DNA of 64,000 nt from Brevibacterium rongguiense (GTDB lineage: Bacteria > Actinomycetota > Actinomycetes > Actinomycetales > Brevibacteriaceae). Numbering within the stretch: the stretch's first letter is position 1; the number at the start of each line of letters is the position of its first letter. Shown piece by piece: positions 7,774 to 16,856 of the stretch. Where the stretch lies: assembly GCF_009857845.1 (NCBI RefSeq), contig NZ_WWEQ01000001.1, positions 1-64,000 on the forward strand. The letters are read 5' to 3'. A program made the position numbers and the translations under genes. The notes beneath the pieces were generated by a model that was not told where the DNA came from, searched no databases, and worked only from the letters and a program-made list of their open reading frames with translations.

Positions 7774-8976
7774 TTAGCGCTCGCCGGCCCGCTCCTCCTC
7801 GATCCCCAGCGCGCGCAGGGCGATCGCTGCGAACACGCGGATGCCCATCTCCAGGGCGCGCTCGTCGACGAGCAGATCGCCCTGGTGCAGGTCGTAGGTG
7901 ATCCCGCCGGGAGTGCGCGTGCCCAGCCGCACGAGCGCACCGGGCACGTGGGTGAGGTACCAGGCGAAGTCCTCCCCGCCCATCGACTGCGGCGTCAGCA
8001 GCACGGACCCCTCCCCCAGCTCGCGGCGCACCGCGGCCTCGGCCAGCGCCACCTCGTCCTCGGTGTTGACCACGGGCGGCACCCCCCGGCGGTGCTCGAG
8101 CTCGACGTCGACGCCGTAGGGCCCCGCGATCCGGTCGACGAGGTCGGGCAGCACCTGGGCGACCTGGTTCCAGCCGTCCACGTCGAGGCAGCGCAGGGTG
8201 CCCTGGAGCATCCCGTCCCCGGGCACCACGTTGGGCGCGTGGCCGGAGGTGACCTGCCCCCACACCAGCGAGATCGCGTGCCGTGGGTCGATGAGGCGCG
8301 AGAGCGTCGCGGGCAGGTCGGTGGCGAGCTTGGCCAGCGCGTAGACGAGGTCCTCGGTCAGGTGCGGGCGCGAGGTGTGGCCGCCGTGGCCGGTGAGGCG
8401 GATGACGACGGTGTCGCCGGCGGCGGTGATCGCGCCGATCCGCGAGCCCACGCGGCCCACGTCGACGTTCGGGTCGCAGTGGATCGCGTAGACGCACGGT
8501 ACGTCGTCGAGCGCGCCCTGGCCGATCACCTTGAGCGCGCCCCCGGGCGTGACCTCCTCGGCCGGCTGGAAGATGAATCGCACGCGCCCGCCCAGGCCGC
8601 CGGGCAGCTGGCCGTCGAGCTCGTGGAGGACGAGCGCGGCCCCCAGCAGCGCGGTCAGGTGCACATCGTGCCCGCACGCGTGGCAGGCGCCGGGCACCGT
8701 CGAGGCGAAGGGCGTGTCCGTGAGGTCGTCGATGGGCAGCGCGTCGATGTCGGCCCGCAGCGCCACCGCGATGTCGCCGCGCCCCACCTCCACGACGCAG
8801 CCCGAGCCCTCGAGGCGGCGCGGGGCAAGGCCCGCCTCCTCGAGGCGGGCCACGACGCGCTCGGTCGTGCGCGATTCCGCATAGGACAGCTCGGGGTGGG
8901 CGTGGATGTCGTGGCGGAAGTCCGCGAGTTCGTCGAGCAGGCGGTGCAGGGGCGGGGCGATCACGGTCTCCGGCAT
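7774..8976 (-). CDS. M20-family amidohydrolase (N-acyl-amino-acid / hippurate hydrolase type)
   Basis: A dinuclear-metal hydrolase of 400 residues. Motifs in order: RHDIHAHPELSY at 21-32, RADIDALP at 74-81, HACGHDVHL at 99-107 with metal ligands Cys101 and His103, and the QPAEE catalytic Glu pair at 137-141; MGGEDFAWY near the C-terminus. The Cys-for-His ligand marks the M20D amidohydrolase branch rather than peptidase T or DapE. Substrate not predictable in detail. Start is ATG 8976; the frame remains open further back without a better start. Confidence 0.9.
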   Translation of the reverse strand: MPETVIAPPLHRLLDELADFRHDIHAHPELSYAESRTTERVVARLEEAGLAPRRLEGSGCVVEVGRGDIAVALRADIDALPIDDLTDTPFASTVPGACHACGHDVHLTALLGAALVLHELDGQLPGGLGGRVRFIFQPAEEVTPGGALKVIGQGALDDVPCVYAIHCDPNVDVGRVGSRIGAITAAGDTVVIRLTGHGGHTSRPHLTEDLVYALAKLATDLPATLSRLIDPRHAISLVWGQVTSGHAPNVVPGDGMLQGTLRCLDVDGWNQVAQVLPDLVDRIAGPYGVDVELEHRRGVPPVVNTEDEVALAEAAVRRELGEGSVLLTPQSMGGEDFAWYLTHVPGALVRLGTRTPGGITYDLHQGDLLVDERALEMGIRVFAAIALRALGIEEERAGER

Positions 8977-9034
8977 CCTTCGGGTGGGCAGTGGGGAGCG
9001 CGGCGCGGGCGCACCGCGCCCGGTCGGTGCCGAC

Positions 9035-9040
9035 AGTCTA
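9035..9040 (-). promoter_or_regulatory. -10 box TAGACT before the amidohydrolase-add operon
   Basis: TAGACT on the minus strand lies 58 bases before the ATG at 8976. It is the same hexamer as at three other genes in the window. A TGTGACACA sequence sits about 33 bases further upstream (about 9073-9081). Confidence 0.45.
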
Positions 9041-9229
9041 GGACCGCGCCCGCGGCCCGGCGCGGCGGGCGTCGCAATGTGACACACCGCCGCCGAGGCG
9101 CCCCGCGGCCGGCCGTGCACGCGGGCCCGGCGCGGGGCACCGGCACCGGCCCGGTCCGGGCACCGGCGCTGGCCGGAGCGGCGGGGCGCGGCGGGGCTCA
9201 CGCACCCGGGGCACGCTCAGAGGGCGTCC

Positions 9230-10336
9230 TCAGAGGACGTCGGCGCGGCCGATCTCCCTGGCGCGCGCGACCGCTCGCTTGACGTCCTGCGCGTGCGCGC
9301 GCGAGGCGACGAGGAGGGCATCGCCGGAGTCGACGACGATGACGTCGTCCACGCCCACGAGCGCAACCACCTTGGGCTCATCGCAGAAGACGATGCCGGA
9401 GGACTCGATGTCGACCACATCGCCGCGGCCGATCGCGTGGACGGAGTCCGGCTCACCCGGCAGGGGCTGGCGCAGCTTCGCCACGGAGTCGAAGTCGCCC
9501 ACGTCGTCCCAGCCGAAGTCGCCGGGCACCACGACGACCTGCCCCTCGGCCGCCGCTCCTTCCGCGAGCACGTAGTCGATCGCCTTCTTCTCCAGGCGCG
9601 GCCAGACCTGGGCGACCACCGCCTCGCGCTCGGGGGTGTTCCACGCGTCGGCGATCGTGCGCAGGGCCGCGGACAGCTCGGGGGCGCGACGGGCGAACTG
9701 GTCGAGCAGCGCGTCGGCGCGCGCGATGAACATGCCCGCGTTCCAGCGGTAGCGCCCGGAGTAGGCATAGCGCCGGGCGAGGCCCGCGGCCGGCTTCTCG
9801 ACGAACTCGCGGGCCCGGCGCGCGGTGGGCGCCCCGGGCAGCCCGAGCGCCTCGCCGGTGCGGATGTAGCCGTAGGCGGTGGAGGGATAGGTGGGGGTGA
9901 TCCCGATCGTCACGATGTCCCCGCCGGCCGCGGCGGCCACCGCCTGCTCGATGACATGCCGGAACTCCCACTCGTTCGTGATGGAGTGGTCCGCGGCGAA
10001 CGAGCCCATGACGGCATCGGGCTCGCGGTCGTGGATGAGCATCGCCGCCAGCCCGATCGCTGCGGCCGAGTCCCGCGGGGAGGGCTCGGTGACGAGGTTG
10101 GCCTCGGACAGCTGCGGCAGCTGGTCCGCCACGGCGCGGGCGTGGGCCGCGCCGGTGACGACCCACGTCCGCTCGGGCCCCGCCAGCGGCTCGACGCGAT
10201 CCCACGTGGCCTGCAGCAGCGAGCGGCCGGTGCCGAGCACATCGTGGAGGAACTTGGGCGACGAGCAGCGCGACAGCGGCCACAGCCGCGTGCCGGAGCC
10301 CCCCGCCGGGATGACGGCGTGGAACGAGGAGATCAT
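9230..10336 (-). CDS. manC: Mannose-1-phosphate guanylyltransferase
   Basis: A protein of 368 residues that makes GDP-mannose from mannose-1-phosphate and GTP, feeding cell-wall glycans and mannosyl donors. The nucleotidyltransferase signature AGGSGTRLWPLSR is at 11-23 with Lys28 after it; the FVEKP motif is present in the middle. It lacks the C-terminal isomerase half of the bifunctional enzymes. The polyprenyl-mannose-type glycosyltransferases at the right end of the window may use products of this pathway, which is an inference. Confidence 0.93.
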   Translation of the reverse strand: MISSFHAVIPAGGSGTRLWPLSRCSSPKFLHDVLGTGRSLLQATWDRVEPLAGPERTWVVTGAAHARAVADQLPQLSEANLVTEPSPRDSAAAIGLAAMLIHDREPDAVMGSFAADHSITNEWEFRHVIEQAVAAAAGGDIVTIGITPTYPSTAYGYIRTGEALGLPGAPTARRAREFVEKPAAGLARRYAYSGRYRWNAGMFIARADALLDQFARRAPELSAALRTIADAWNTPEREAVVAQVWPRLEKKAIDYVLAEGAAAEGQVVVVPGDFGWDDVGDFDSVAKLRQPLPGEPDSVHAIGRGDVVDIESSGIVFCDEPKVVALVGVDDVIVVDSGDALLVASRAHAQDVKRAVARAREIGRADVL

Positions 10337-10342
10337 GGCCCC

Positions 10343-10348
10343 ATCTTT
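10343..10348 (-). promoter_or_regulatory. -10-like box AAAGAT before manC; leaderless start possible
   Basis: AAAGAT on the minus strand is followed by six bases and then the manC ATG, the same geometry as at trpS. It is a weak match to TANNNT. Confidence 0.3.
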
Positions 10349-10393
10349 TCAGCCCGGGCGCGGCCCCGGCCGCAGGACACGCACGCCCGCCCC

Positions 10394-10408
10394 GTTTGGG
10401 AGCCAAAC
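10394..10408. promoter_or_regulatory. Short inverted repeat in the manC/sdh divergent region
   Basis: GTTTGG-GAG-CCAAAC is a perfect 6-base inverted repeat in a 292-base region between divergent manC and sdhC. It could be a regulator site or chance. An AT-richer stretch (TACTTT, TATCGA at about 10580-10600) nearer sdhC may hold its -10 box. Confidence 0.3.
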
Positions 10409-10628
10409 CGGCCGGAATTACGTCACGCAGTCTTTGCTTAAAAGCCGGGCGCTGCGCACGGGGGCCCCTCGAAGGTGATCCACGACGCTTCCCGGAGCCC
10501 ATTTCGCAGGGTGCGGGCAATATACGCGCAGCCTTGCGGGAACCGAGGGCGAGGCGATTGGCACCGCCCACTTTTTCGGCGTACTTTCATGGGGTATCGA
10601 TCTGCTCGTCACCATTGGAGGATGACCC

Positions 10629-11006
10629 GTGGCCAAAGCGTCAACGGGCACTCTGTACCGCGGCAACGAGGGGATGTGGTCCTGGGTCGCTCACCGCGTC
10701 ACGGGCGTCGGCATCTTCTTCTTCCTGCTGGTCCATGTGCTCGACACTTCTCTCGTCCGCGTCTCGCCGGAGGCGTACAACGCCGTCATCGGCACGTACA
10801 AGACCCCGATCATGGCGTTCGGCGAGATCGGCCTAGTGGCGGGCATCGTCTTCCACGCCTTCAACGGCGTGCGGATCGTCCTCGTGGACTTCTGGAAGGG
10901 CGGGCCCAAGAACCAGAAGAAGATGTTCTGGATCGTCCTGATCCTGTGGGCGCTCATGATGCTCGCGTTCATCCCCCGCCAGCTGATGCACACGTTCGGA
11001 GGCTGA
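10629..11006 (+). CDS. sdhC: Succinate dehydrogenase cytochrome b556 subunit
   Basis: A membrane anchor of 125 residues with three hydrophobic helices. It binds heme b and quinone with SdhD and docks the SdhAB catalytic part to the inner face of the membrane. The SVHRVTG-like segment reads WVAHRVTGVGIFFF near residue 22, with further histidines in helices 1 and 2. Start GTG 10629 follows GGAGGAT by six bases. Confidence 0.92.
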   Translation: MAKASTGTLYRGNEGMWSWVAHRVTGVGIFFFLLVHVLDTSLVRVSPEAYNAVIGTYKTPIMAFGEIGLVAGIVFHAFNGVRIVLVDFWKGGPKNQKKMFWIVLILWALMMLAFIPRQLMHTFGG

Positions 11007-11009
11007 GCC

Positions 11010-11459
11010 ATGGCAACCCCCACGATTCCCGCGCCCCGCGCCGAATACGACCGCCACAAGACCACGCGCTCGCAGTTCGAGCTGTTCGCCTGGCTCTTCA
11101 TGCGCCTCTCCGGCGTCGTGCTCGTCATCCTCATCTTCGGCCACCTCTTCGTCAACCTGTGGTCCGGCTCCGGCGTCCACCAGCTCGACTTCGGGTTCGT
11201 CGGCGGCAAGTGGGCGAACCCGTTCTGGCAGATCTGGGACCTCGTCATGCTGTGGCTGGCCATGCTCCACGGCACGAACGGCATGCGCACGATCATCAGC
11301 GACTACACGGAGAAGCCGGGCACCCGCGTGGCCCTGCAGCTGACGCTCTACATCGCCTCCGGGATCGTCGTCGTCCTCGGCACGCTCGTGGTCTTCACGT
11401 TCAACCCGTGCCCCACCGGCGCGGACCCGAGCCTGCTCGCCAGCTTCTGCAAGGCCTGA
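11010..11459 (+). CDS. sdhD: Succinate dehydrogenase hydrophobic membrane anchor subunit
   Basis: A protein of 149 residues, three transmembrane helices, starting three bases after sdhC. FAWLFMRLSGVVLVILIFGH and the later MLHGTNGMR carry the conserved Arg and His residues of actinobacterial SdhD. With SdhC it forms the quinone site. Confidence 0.9.
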   Translation: MATPTIPAPRAEYDRHKTTRSQFELFAWLFMRLSGVVLVILIFGHLFVNLWSGSGVHQLDFGFVGGKWANPFWQIWDLVMLWLAMLHGTNGMRTIISDYTEKPGTRVALQLTLYIASGIVVVLGTLVVFTFNPCPTGADPSLLASFCKA

Positions 11460-11510
11460 TCCCCGCCCCGCCGCAGCGCCTCAATCCGATTCCAAGGAGA
11501 CACCCCTTCC

Positions 11511-13271
11511 ATGCAGGTACATGAGTACGACGTCGTGATCGTCGGCGCAGGCGGCGCGGGCATGCGCGCAGCCATTGAGGCCGGCCAGCGCGCGCGCACC
11601 GCCGTGCTGACCAAGCTCTACCCCACCCGCTCGCACACGGGGGCCGCCCAGGGCGGAATGTGCGCGGCCCTCGCCAACGTCGAGGAGGACAACTGGGAGT
11701 GGCACACGTTCGACACCGTCAAGGGCGGTGACTACCTCGTCGACCAGGACGCCGCCGAGGTGATGGCCAAGGAGGCCATCGACGCGGTCCTCGACCTCGA
11801 GAAGATGGGCCTGCCGTTCAACCGCACGCCCGAGGGCAAGATCGACCAGCGCCGCTTCGGCGGCCACACCCGCGACCACGGCAAGTCCCCGGTGCGCCGG
11901 GCCTGCTACGCCGCGGACCGCACCGGCCACATGATCCTCCAGACGCTCTACCAGAACTGCGTGAAGCACTCGGTGGAGTTCTACAACGAGTACTACGTGC
12001 TCGACCTCATCATGACGGAGTTCGAGGGCGAGCTGCGCCCCGCCGGCGTCGTCTCCTACGAGCTGGCGACCGGCGAGATCCAGATCTTCCGCGCGAAGTC
12101 GATCGTGTTCGCCACCGGCGGCTTCGGAAAGGTCTTCAAGACCACCTCGAACGCCCACACGCTCACCGGCGACGGCGTGGCCGTGACCTACCGCAACGGC
12201 CTGCCGCTCGAGGACATGGAGTTCTTCCAGTTCCACCCGACCGGGCTCGCGGGCCTGGGCATCCTCCTGTCCGAGGCGGCCCGCGGCGAGGGCGCCGTGC
12301 TGCGCAATGCCGACGGCGAGCGGTTTATGGAGCGCTACGCGCCCACCATCAAGGACCTCGCGCCGCGCGACATCGTCGCCCGCTCGATGGCCAACGAGGT
12401 GCGCGAGGGCCGCGGCGCCGGGCCGAACAAGGACTACGTCCTGCTCGACCTCACCCACCTGGAGCCCGCGCACATCGACGCGAAGCTGCCGGACATCACC
12501 GAGTTCGCGCGCACCTACCTGGGCGTCGAGCCCTACACGGAGCCGGTGCCGGTGTTCCCCACCGCGCACTACGCGATGGGCGGCATCCCCACGAACATCG
12601 CCTCCGAGGTGCTGCGCTCCAACGACGACGTCGTGCCCGGCCTCTTCGCCGCCGGCGAGTGCGCGTGCGTGTCCGTCCACGGCTCGAACCGCCTGGGCAC
12701 CAACTCGCTGCTCGACATCAACGTCTTCGGCAAGCGCGCCGGCATCGCCGCCGCGGAGTTCGCGAAGACGGCGCAGCTGCCCCCGCTTCCCGAGGGCGCC
12801 GCCGATGACACGATCAAGCTCATCGACGAGATGCGCCATGCCGACGGCCCCGAGCACGTGGGCGCCATCCGCAAGGACCTGCAGGACATCATGGACGCCA
12901 ACGTCCAGGTGTTCCGCACGGAGGAGACGCTGCGCGAGGCGCTCGACGAGATCGAGAAGCTGCGCGAGCGCTACAAGCACGTGGGCATCTCGGATCGCGG
13001 CAAGCGCTACAACCTCGACCTCCTCGAGGGCGTGGAGCTGGGCTTCCTGCTCCAGATCGCCGAGGTCGTCGTCGTCGCAGCGCTGCACCGCAAGGAATCG
13101 CGCGGCGGCCACTTCCGCGAGGACTTCCCCAAGCGCGATGACGAGAACTTCATGCACCACACGATGACGTACGCGGATCCGGACTCCGAGGCCGAGGGAG
13201 TGCCCGGCATGCGCCTGGAGACGAAGCCCGTCGTCGTCACCCGTTACCAGCCGATGGAGCGTAAGTACTGA
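11511..13271 (+). CDS. sdhA: Succinate dehydrogenase flavoprotein subunit
   Basis: This catalytic subunit of 586 residues oxidises succinate to fumarate. The FAD Rossmann motif VGAGGAGMRA is at 11-20; the histidine for covalent FAD is His42 in TRSHTGAAQGG. HPTGLAG and HGSNRLGTNSLLD mark the substrate and FAD regions. It lies 51 bases after sdhD with AAGGAG before the ATG and overlaps sdhB by one base (TGATG). Confidence 0.98.
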   Translation: MQVHEYDVVIVGAGGAGMRAAIEAGQRARTAVLTKLYPTRSHTGAAQGGMCAALANVEEDNWEWHTFDTVKGGDYLVDQDAAEVMAKEAIDAVLDLEKMGLPFNRTPEGKIDQRRFGGHTRDHGKSPVRRACYAADRTGHMILQTLYQNCVKHSVEFYNEYYVLDLIMTEFEGELRPAGVVSYELATGEIQIFRAKSIVFATGGFGKVFKTTSNAHTLTGDGVAVTYRNGLPLEDMEFFQFHPTGLAGLGILLSEAARGEGAVLRNADGERFMERYAPTIKDLAPRDIVARSMANEVREGRGAGPNKDYVLLDLTHLEPAHIDAKLPDITEFARTYLGVEPYTEPVPVFPTAHYAMGGIPTNIASEVLRSNDDVVPGLFAAGECACVSVHGSNRLGTNSLLDINVFGKRAGIAAAEFAKTAQLPPLPEGAADDTIKLIDEMRHADGPEHVGAIRKDLQDIMDANVQVFRTEETLREALDEIEKLRERYKHVGISDRGKRYNLDLLEGVELGFLLQIAEVVVVAALHRKESRGGHFREDFPKRDDENFMHHTMTYADPDSEAEGVPGMRLETKPVVVTRYQPMERKY

Positions 13272-14071
13272 TGAGCGCAGACACAGCGACGAAGGAGACC
13301 GCGGAGCCGGCCTCGAAGGTCGACATCCCGGATCACCTGGGCGGCGGAGCCGGCGAGATCCCCTCGTTCGACTGCACCTTCCTCATCGCGCGCTTCAATC
13401 CCGAAGAAGACTCGGAGCCGCACTGGGAGGAGTACAAGGTCACGATGCACGGCACGGACCGCGTGCTCGATGCCCTGCACAAGATCAAGTGGGAGATGGA
13501 CGGCTCGCTGTCCTTCCGCCGCTCCTGCGCGCACGGCGTGTGCGGCTCGGATGCCATGCGCATCAACGGCCGCAACCGCCTGGCCTGCAAGACCCTGCTC
13601 AAGGACCTCGACACGAACAAGACGATCACCGTCGAGGCGATCAAGGGGCTGCCGCTGGAGAAGGACCTCATCGTCGACATGGACCCGTTCTTCCAGAGCT
13701 ACCGGGAGATCATGCCGTTCCTCATCACGAGCGGCCATGAGCCCACCCGTGAGCGCCTGCAGTCCGCGGAGGACCGCGAGCGCTTCGACGACACCACGAA
13801 GTGCATCCTGTGCGCCTCGTGCACGACGTCCTGCCCGGTGTTCTGGACCGATGGCCAGTACTTCGGCCCCGCGTCGATCGTGAACGCCCACCGCTTCATC
13901 TTCGACTCGCGCGACCAGGGCGGCGATCTGCGGCTCGAGGTGCTCAACGACAAGGAGGGCGTGTGGCGCTGCCGCACGACCTTCAACTGCACCGAGGCCT
14001 GCCCCCGCGGCATCCAGATCACGAAGGCCATCGCCGAGGTCAAGCAGGCGCTGCTCGAACGCGCCTTCTGA
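13271..14071 (+). CDS. sdhB: Succinate dehydrogenase iron-sulfur subunit
   Basis: A protein of 266 residues passing electrons from FAD to quinone. The [2Fe-2S] site is Cys86, Cys91, Asp94 and Cys106 (Asp as third ligand, as in E. coli). CILCASCTTSCP and CRTTFNCTEACP carry the [4Fe-4S] and [3Fe-4S] ligands. It ends the operon at a clear terminator. Confidence 0.98.
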   Translation: MSADTATKETAEPASKVDIPDHLGGGAGEIPSFDCTFLIARFNPEEDSEPHWEEYKVTMHGTDRVLDALHKIKWEMDGSLSFRRSCAHGVCGSDAMRINGRNRLACKTLLKDLDTNKTITVEAIKGLPLEKDLIVDMDPFFQSYREIMPFLITSGHEPTRERLQSAEDRERFDDTTKCILCASCTTSCPVFWTDGQYFGPASIVNAHRFIFDSRDQGGDLRLEVLNDKEGVWRCRTTFNCTEACPRGIQITKAIAEVKQALLERAF

Positions 14072-14090
14072 TTCGCGCTCCGCACCGTAG

Positions 14091-14127
14091 GCGGGCCCGG
14101 GACGAGAGTCCCGGGCCCGCCGCTTTT
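14091..14127 (+). terminator. Rho-independent terminator of sdhCDAB
   Basis: GCGGGCCCGGGAC pairs with GTCCCGGGCCCGC around a short GAGA-type loop, and CGCTTTT follows. It starts 20 bases after the sdhB stop codon. Confidence 0.85.
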
Positions 14128-14401
14128 CTCTGCCCGTCCGGCCCCGCAGGCCCGCGCCCTGACTCGCACGCCGGCTGCGGAGCGCTACTGTGAGCGCAGT
14201 TGGGGAAAGGCCTGCCGTGTCGATGCGCTCGGTCCCCGGTGCCGCCCATGACGCCGCTCCGTGCTCGGGTTCAACGGGCTGTTCGACCCGACAAACCGGG
14301 TGGCTCGACCCGACAACCGGCCTTGCGATGGACCCGCGTGTGGCCCTGGCGCGCGGGCGAGACGGGGCCTCACAGGCTCCTGCGCCTGCCTCCGCGCCGA
14401 G

Positions 14402-14407
14402 TAGACT
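14402..14407 (+). promoter_or_regulatory. -10 box TAGACT of the carboxypeptidase gene; leaderless start likely
   Basis: TAGACT ends eight bases before the GTG at 14416, so the transcript would begin at or next to the start codon. No Shine-Dalgarno sequence is present. Confidence 0.5.
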
Positions 14408-14415
14408 CGTGCCTC

Positions 14416-15729
14416 GTGACCGCCTCCGATCCTCGCCCGCAGCGGCCAGCGCCGCGCCGCGGGAAGTCGAGCGCCCGCGGCGCCCTGGCCCTGCTGCTCG
14501 CCCTCGTGCTCGCGCTGGCGCCGAGCGCCGCCCAGGCCAAACCGGGGCCCACGCCCTCGAAGGAGTACACGAGCCCGCCGCTGGACAACGGCAGGCCCGC
14601 ACCGTCGTTCGATGCCCGGGCCTACCTCGTGGGCGACCTGGACTCCGGGCGCCTGTACGCCTCGCACGACCCTGACCGCAGGCTCGCGCCCGCCTCGGTC
14701 ATGAAGCTGCTGACCGGGGTCACACTCGTCGACGTCCTCTCCGACAAGCGCAAGCGCTACACGGCCAGGCCCGCGGACTCGAGCGTCGACGGCACGAAGG
14801 TGGGCCTCATGGAGGGCAACGCCTACACGGTCGACCAGCTCTTCCACGCCATGCTCATGTCGAGCGCCAACGACGCTGCGTTCGCCCTGGGCAACGCCGC
14901 CGGGGGCCAGGACAGGGCGCTGGGCCTCATGCGCGCCAAGGCCAAGCAGCTCGGGCTGACCGGAACCGTGCCCATGACGCTCAACGGGCTCGATGCGCCC
15001 AACCAGTCGATGACCGTCCACGACCTCTTCATCATCGCCCGGGCGGTCGTCGGCAGCCCCTACCTCATGCGGGTCATCGGCACGCAGACCTACACGTTCC
15101 CCGGCGGCAAGGACCCCCGGACGAAGAAGAAGGTCAAGCCTTACGAGATCCAGAACCACACGAAGATCGTCGGCGCCTACCCCGGCGGGCTGGGCCTGAA
15201 GAACGGCTACACGATCGCCGCGAAGGGCTCGTTCGTGTGCGCGGTCAAACGCGGCGGCCGCACGTTCGCGGCGGCCGTGCTGTCGTCCGTGCCGAACCCG
15301 CGGCAGCCGTGCATGGACCTCATCGGGTGGGCGCTCAACCAGCGGCAGGCGCCCGAAGCGGGCACGATCGATCTGAGCGCGGCCCGCCAGTCGGGCTCGG
15401 CACCGCCCAGCTCCGAGCCCGCGCCGTCGGATCCGGGTGCCCCGCAGGTCGGCCAGGGGCCCGGTGACAAGGGGGCGGCGACGCCCGCCGCCGGCCCCGC
15501 GGGCGATGCAGCCGCTATCTGGTCGACGGCGGCGGCACTCCTCGTCGTCATTGTCCTCATTGCCGCGGTGACCGTGCTGCGGCGCCGGCGCCGGCGCCCG
15601 GAGTTCTCCTCGGCCACCAATGCTGGAAACGGCGCTGACGCCCCCAGCGGCGCGCCGGGCGCGGGTCGCGGACCGCGGGCCGACTACGACCGCGGCGAGA
15701 CCACCGAGGACTGGGACCGCGAGGACTGA
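14416..15729 (+). CDS. D-alanyl-D-alanine carboxypeptidase (class C PBP, DacA-type)
   Basis: A serine peptidase of 437 residues that trims the terminal D-Ala of peptidoglycan stem peptides outside the membrane. A signal peptide (basic, then LALLLALVLALAPSAAQA, cleavage near 41) leads to SxxK at Ser94-Lys97 (SVMK), SAN at 150-152, and KNG at 262-264 in place of the usual KTG. A Pro/Ser linker leads to a C-terminal helix (about 367-388), a run of arginines, and a cytoplasmic acidic tail. The frame is open back to 14200, but only GTG 14416 puts the signal peptide at the N-terminus. Confidence 0.88.
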   Translation: MTASDPRPQRPAPRRGKSSARGALALLLALVLALAPSAAQAKPGPTPSKEYTSPPLDNGRPAPSFDARAYLVGDLDSGRLYASHDPDRRLAPASVMKLLTGVTLVDVLSDKRKRYTARPADSSVDGTKVGLMEGNAYTVDQLFHAMLMSSANDAAFALGNAAGGQDRALGLMRAKAKQLGLTGTVPMTLNGLDAPNQSMTVHDLFIIARAVVGSPYLMRVIGTQTYTFPGGKDPRTKKKVKPYEIQNHTKIVGAYPGGLGLKNGYTIAAKGSFVCAVKRGGRTFAAAVLSSVPNPRQPCMDLIGWALNQRQAPEAGTIDLSAARQSGSAPPSSEPAPSDPGAPQVGQGPGDKGAATPAAGPAGDAAAIWSTAAALLVVIVLIAAVTVLRRRRRRPEFSSATNAGNGADAPSGAPGAGRGPRADYDRGETTEDWDRED

Positions 15730-15800
15730 CCCGCCGCCTGCGCGGCAGGGGCCCAAGGCGCAGCACCGGCGCACGGCGCCCAGGCGGCTCGCGGCGCGGC

Positions 15801-16856
15801 TCAGAACCCGGAGACAATGCCCCGCTCGGTGAGCTTCGAGGCCAGTCCCGCGCCGTCGTTCGCATACACCCACGGCACGCCCTGGCCCCGGCCGCTCTTC
15901 TTCGAGCGGCCGCCGGCCCACACGGCCTCGCCCACGGTCAGCTGCCGGATGGCCACCGCGGCCACGTTGTCCGGGTGGTTCTCGATGAATTCGCCGTAGA
16001 GCTCCTCGTCGTGCTGCCCGTCATCGCCGATGAGCAGCCACTTGATCTGCGGGAACTCGCGGGCCAGGCGCTCGAGCTGGATGCGCTTGTGCTCCTGGCC
16101 GGAGCGGAACATGCGGGTGGCGGTGGGCCCCCAGTCGGTGAGGAGCAGCGGGCCGTCGGGGTAGAGGTTGCGGCTGAGGAAGCGCTTGAGCGTGGGCGCC
16201 GTGTTCCAGGCGCCGGTGGACAGGTAGATGATGGGCGAATTGGGTCGCATGTAGACGAGGCGGTCGTAGAGCACGGACATGCCCGCCACCGGGGAGCGCG
16301 CGTGCTCGTCGAGGACGAACGTGTGCCAGGCGGCGAGGAACGGCCGGGGCAGCGCGGTGACCATGACCGTGTCGTCGATGTCGGAGATGATCCCGAACTG
16401 CTGGTCGGCGCCCACGATGTGCACGGTGGCGGTGTCCACCCGCGAGCCCTCGGTCCACATCTGGATGTCGAGCTTGCCGGGCCGGAAGTCGCCGGGGATG
16501 ATCGCGTCGACGATCCCCCCGCGGTCCGCGGTCACCATGTGCTCGGCGCCCGCGATGCGCACCCACGCGGTCTCACCGGGCAGGGGCACGTTGCCGAACG
16601 AGCGGAATCCCCGGATGCTCGCCTCGGTATCGGCGGCGGGCTGGCCGGTCTTCGTGAGCACGATGCGGGCGAGCACGCGCGCGCTCGTCTCCGAGCCGTA
16701 GGAGTCGTAGGCGATGACGGTGCGCTTCCAGCCGCGCGCCCGCACCTTCTCCCCCGCCCACGCGTGCCACTTGTCCTCGAAGCGCGCGGCGGTGTGGAGC
16801 ATCTCCGGGGCAAGGCTGCGCGGCTTCGCGCCCCGCGAGCGCCTCCGGCCGATCAC
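15801..16856 (-). CDS. App1-family (DUF2183) phosphatidate phosphatase-like protein
   Basis: A protein of 351 residues with a HAD-like phosphatase core at the C-terminal half: [11 protein letters not shown] (DxDxT at 159-163), [10 protein letters not shown], and [11 protein letters not shown] with the last acidic ligands. The N-terminal half is the beta-rich domain seen in bacterial App1-like proteins. Yeast App1 dephosphorylates phosphatidate; the bacterial substrate is not settled. The GTG at 16856 overlaps the trpS stop codon (TGTGA), implying coupled translation. It converges on the carboxypeptidase gene. Confidence 0.85.
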   Translation of the reverse strand: MIGRRRSRGAKPRSLAPEMLHTAARFEDKWHAWAGEKVRARGWKRTVIAYDSYGSETSARVLARIVLTKTGQPAADTEASIRGFRSFGNVPLPGETAWVRIAGAEHMVTADRGGIVDAIIPGDFRPGKLDIQMWTEGSRVDTATVHIVGADQQFGIISDIDDTVMVTALPRPFLAAWHTFVLDEHARSPVAGMSVLYDRLVYMRPNSPIIYLSTGAWNTAPTLKRFLSRNLYPDGPLLLTDWGPTATRMFRSGQEHKRIQLERLAREFPQIKWLLIGDDGQHDEELYGEFIENHPDNVAAVAIRQLTVGEAVWAGGRSKKSGRGQGVPWVYANDGAGLASKLTERGIVSGF

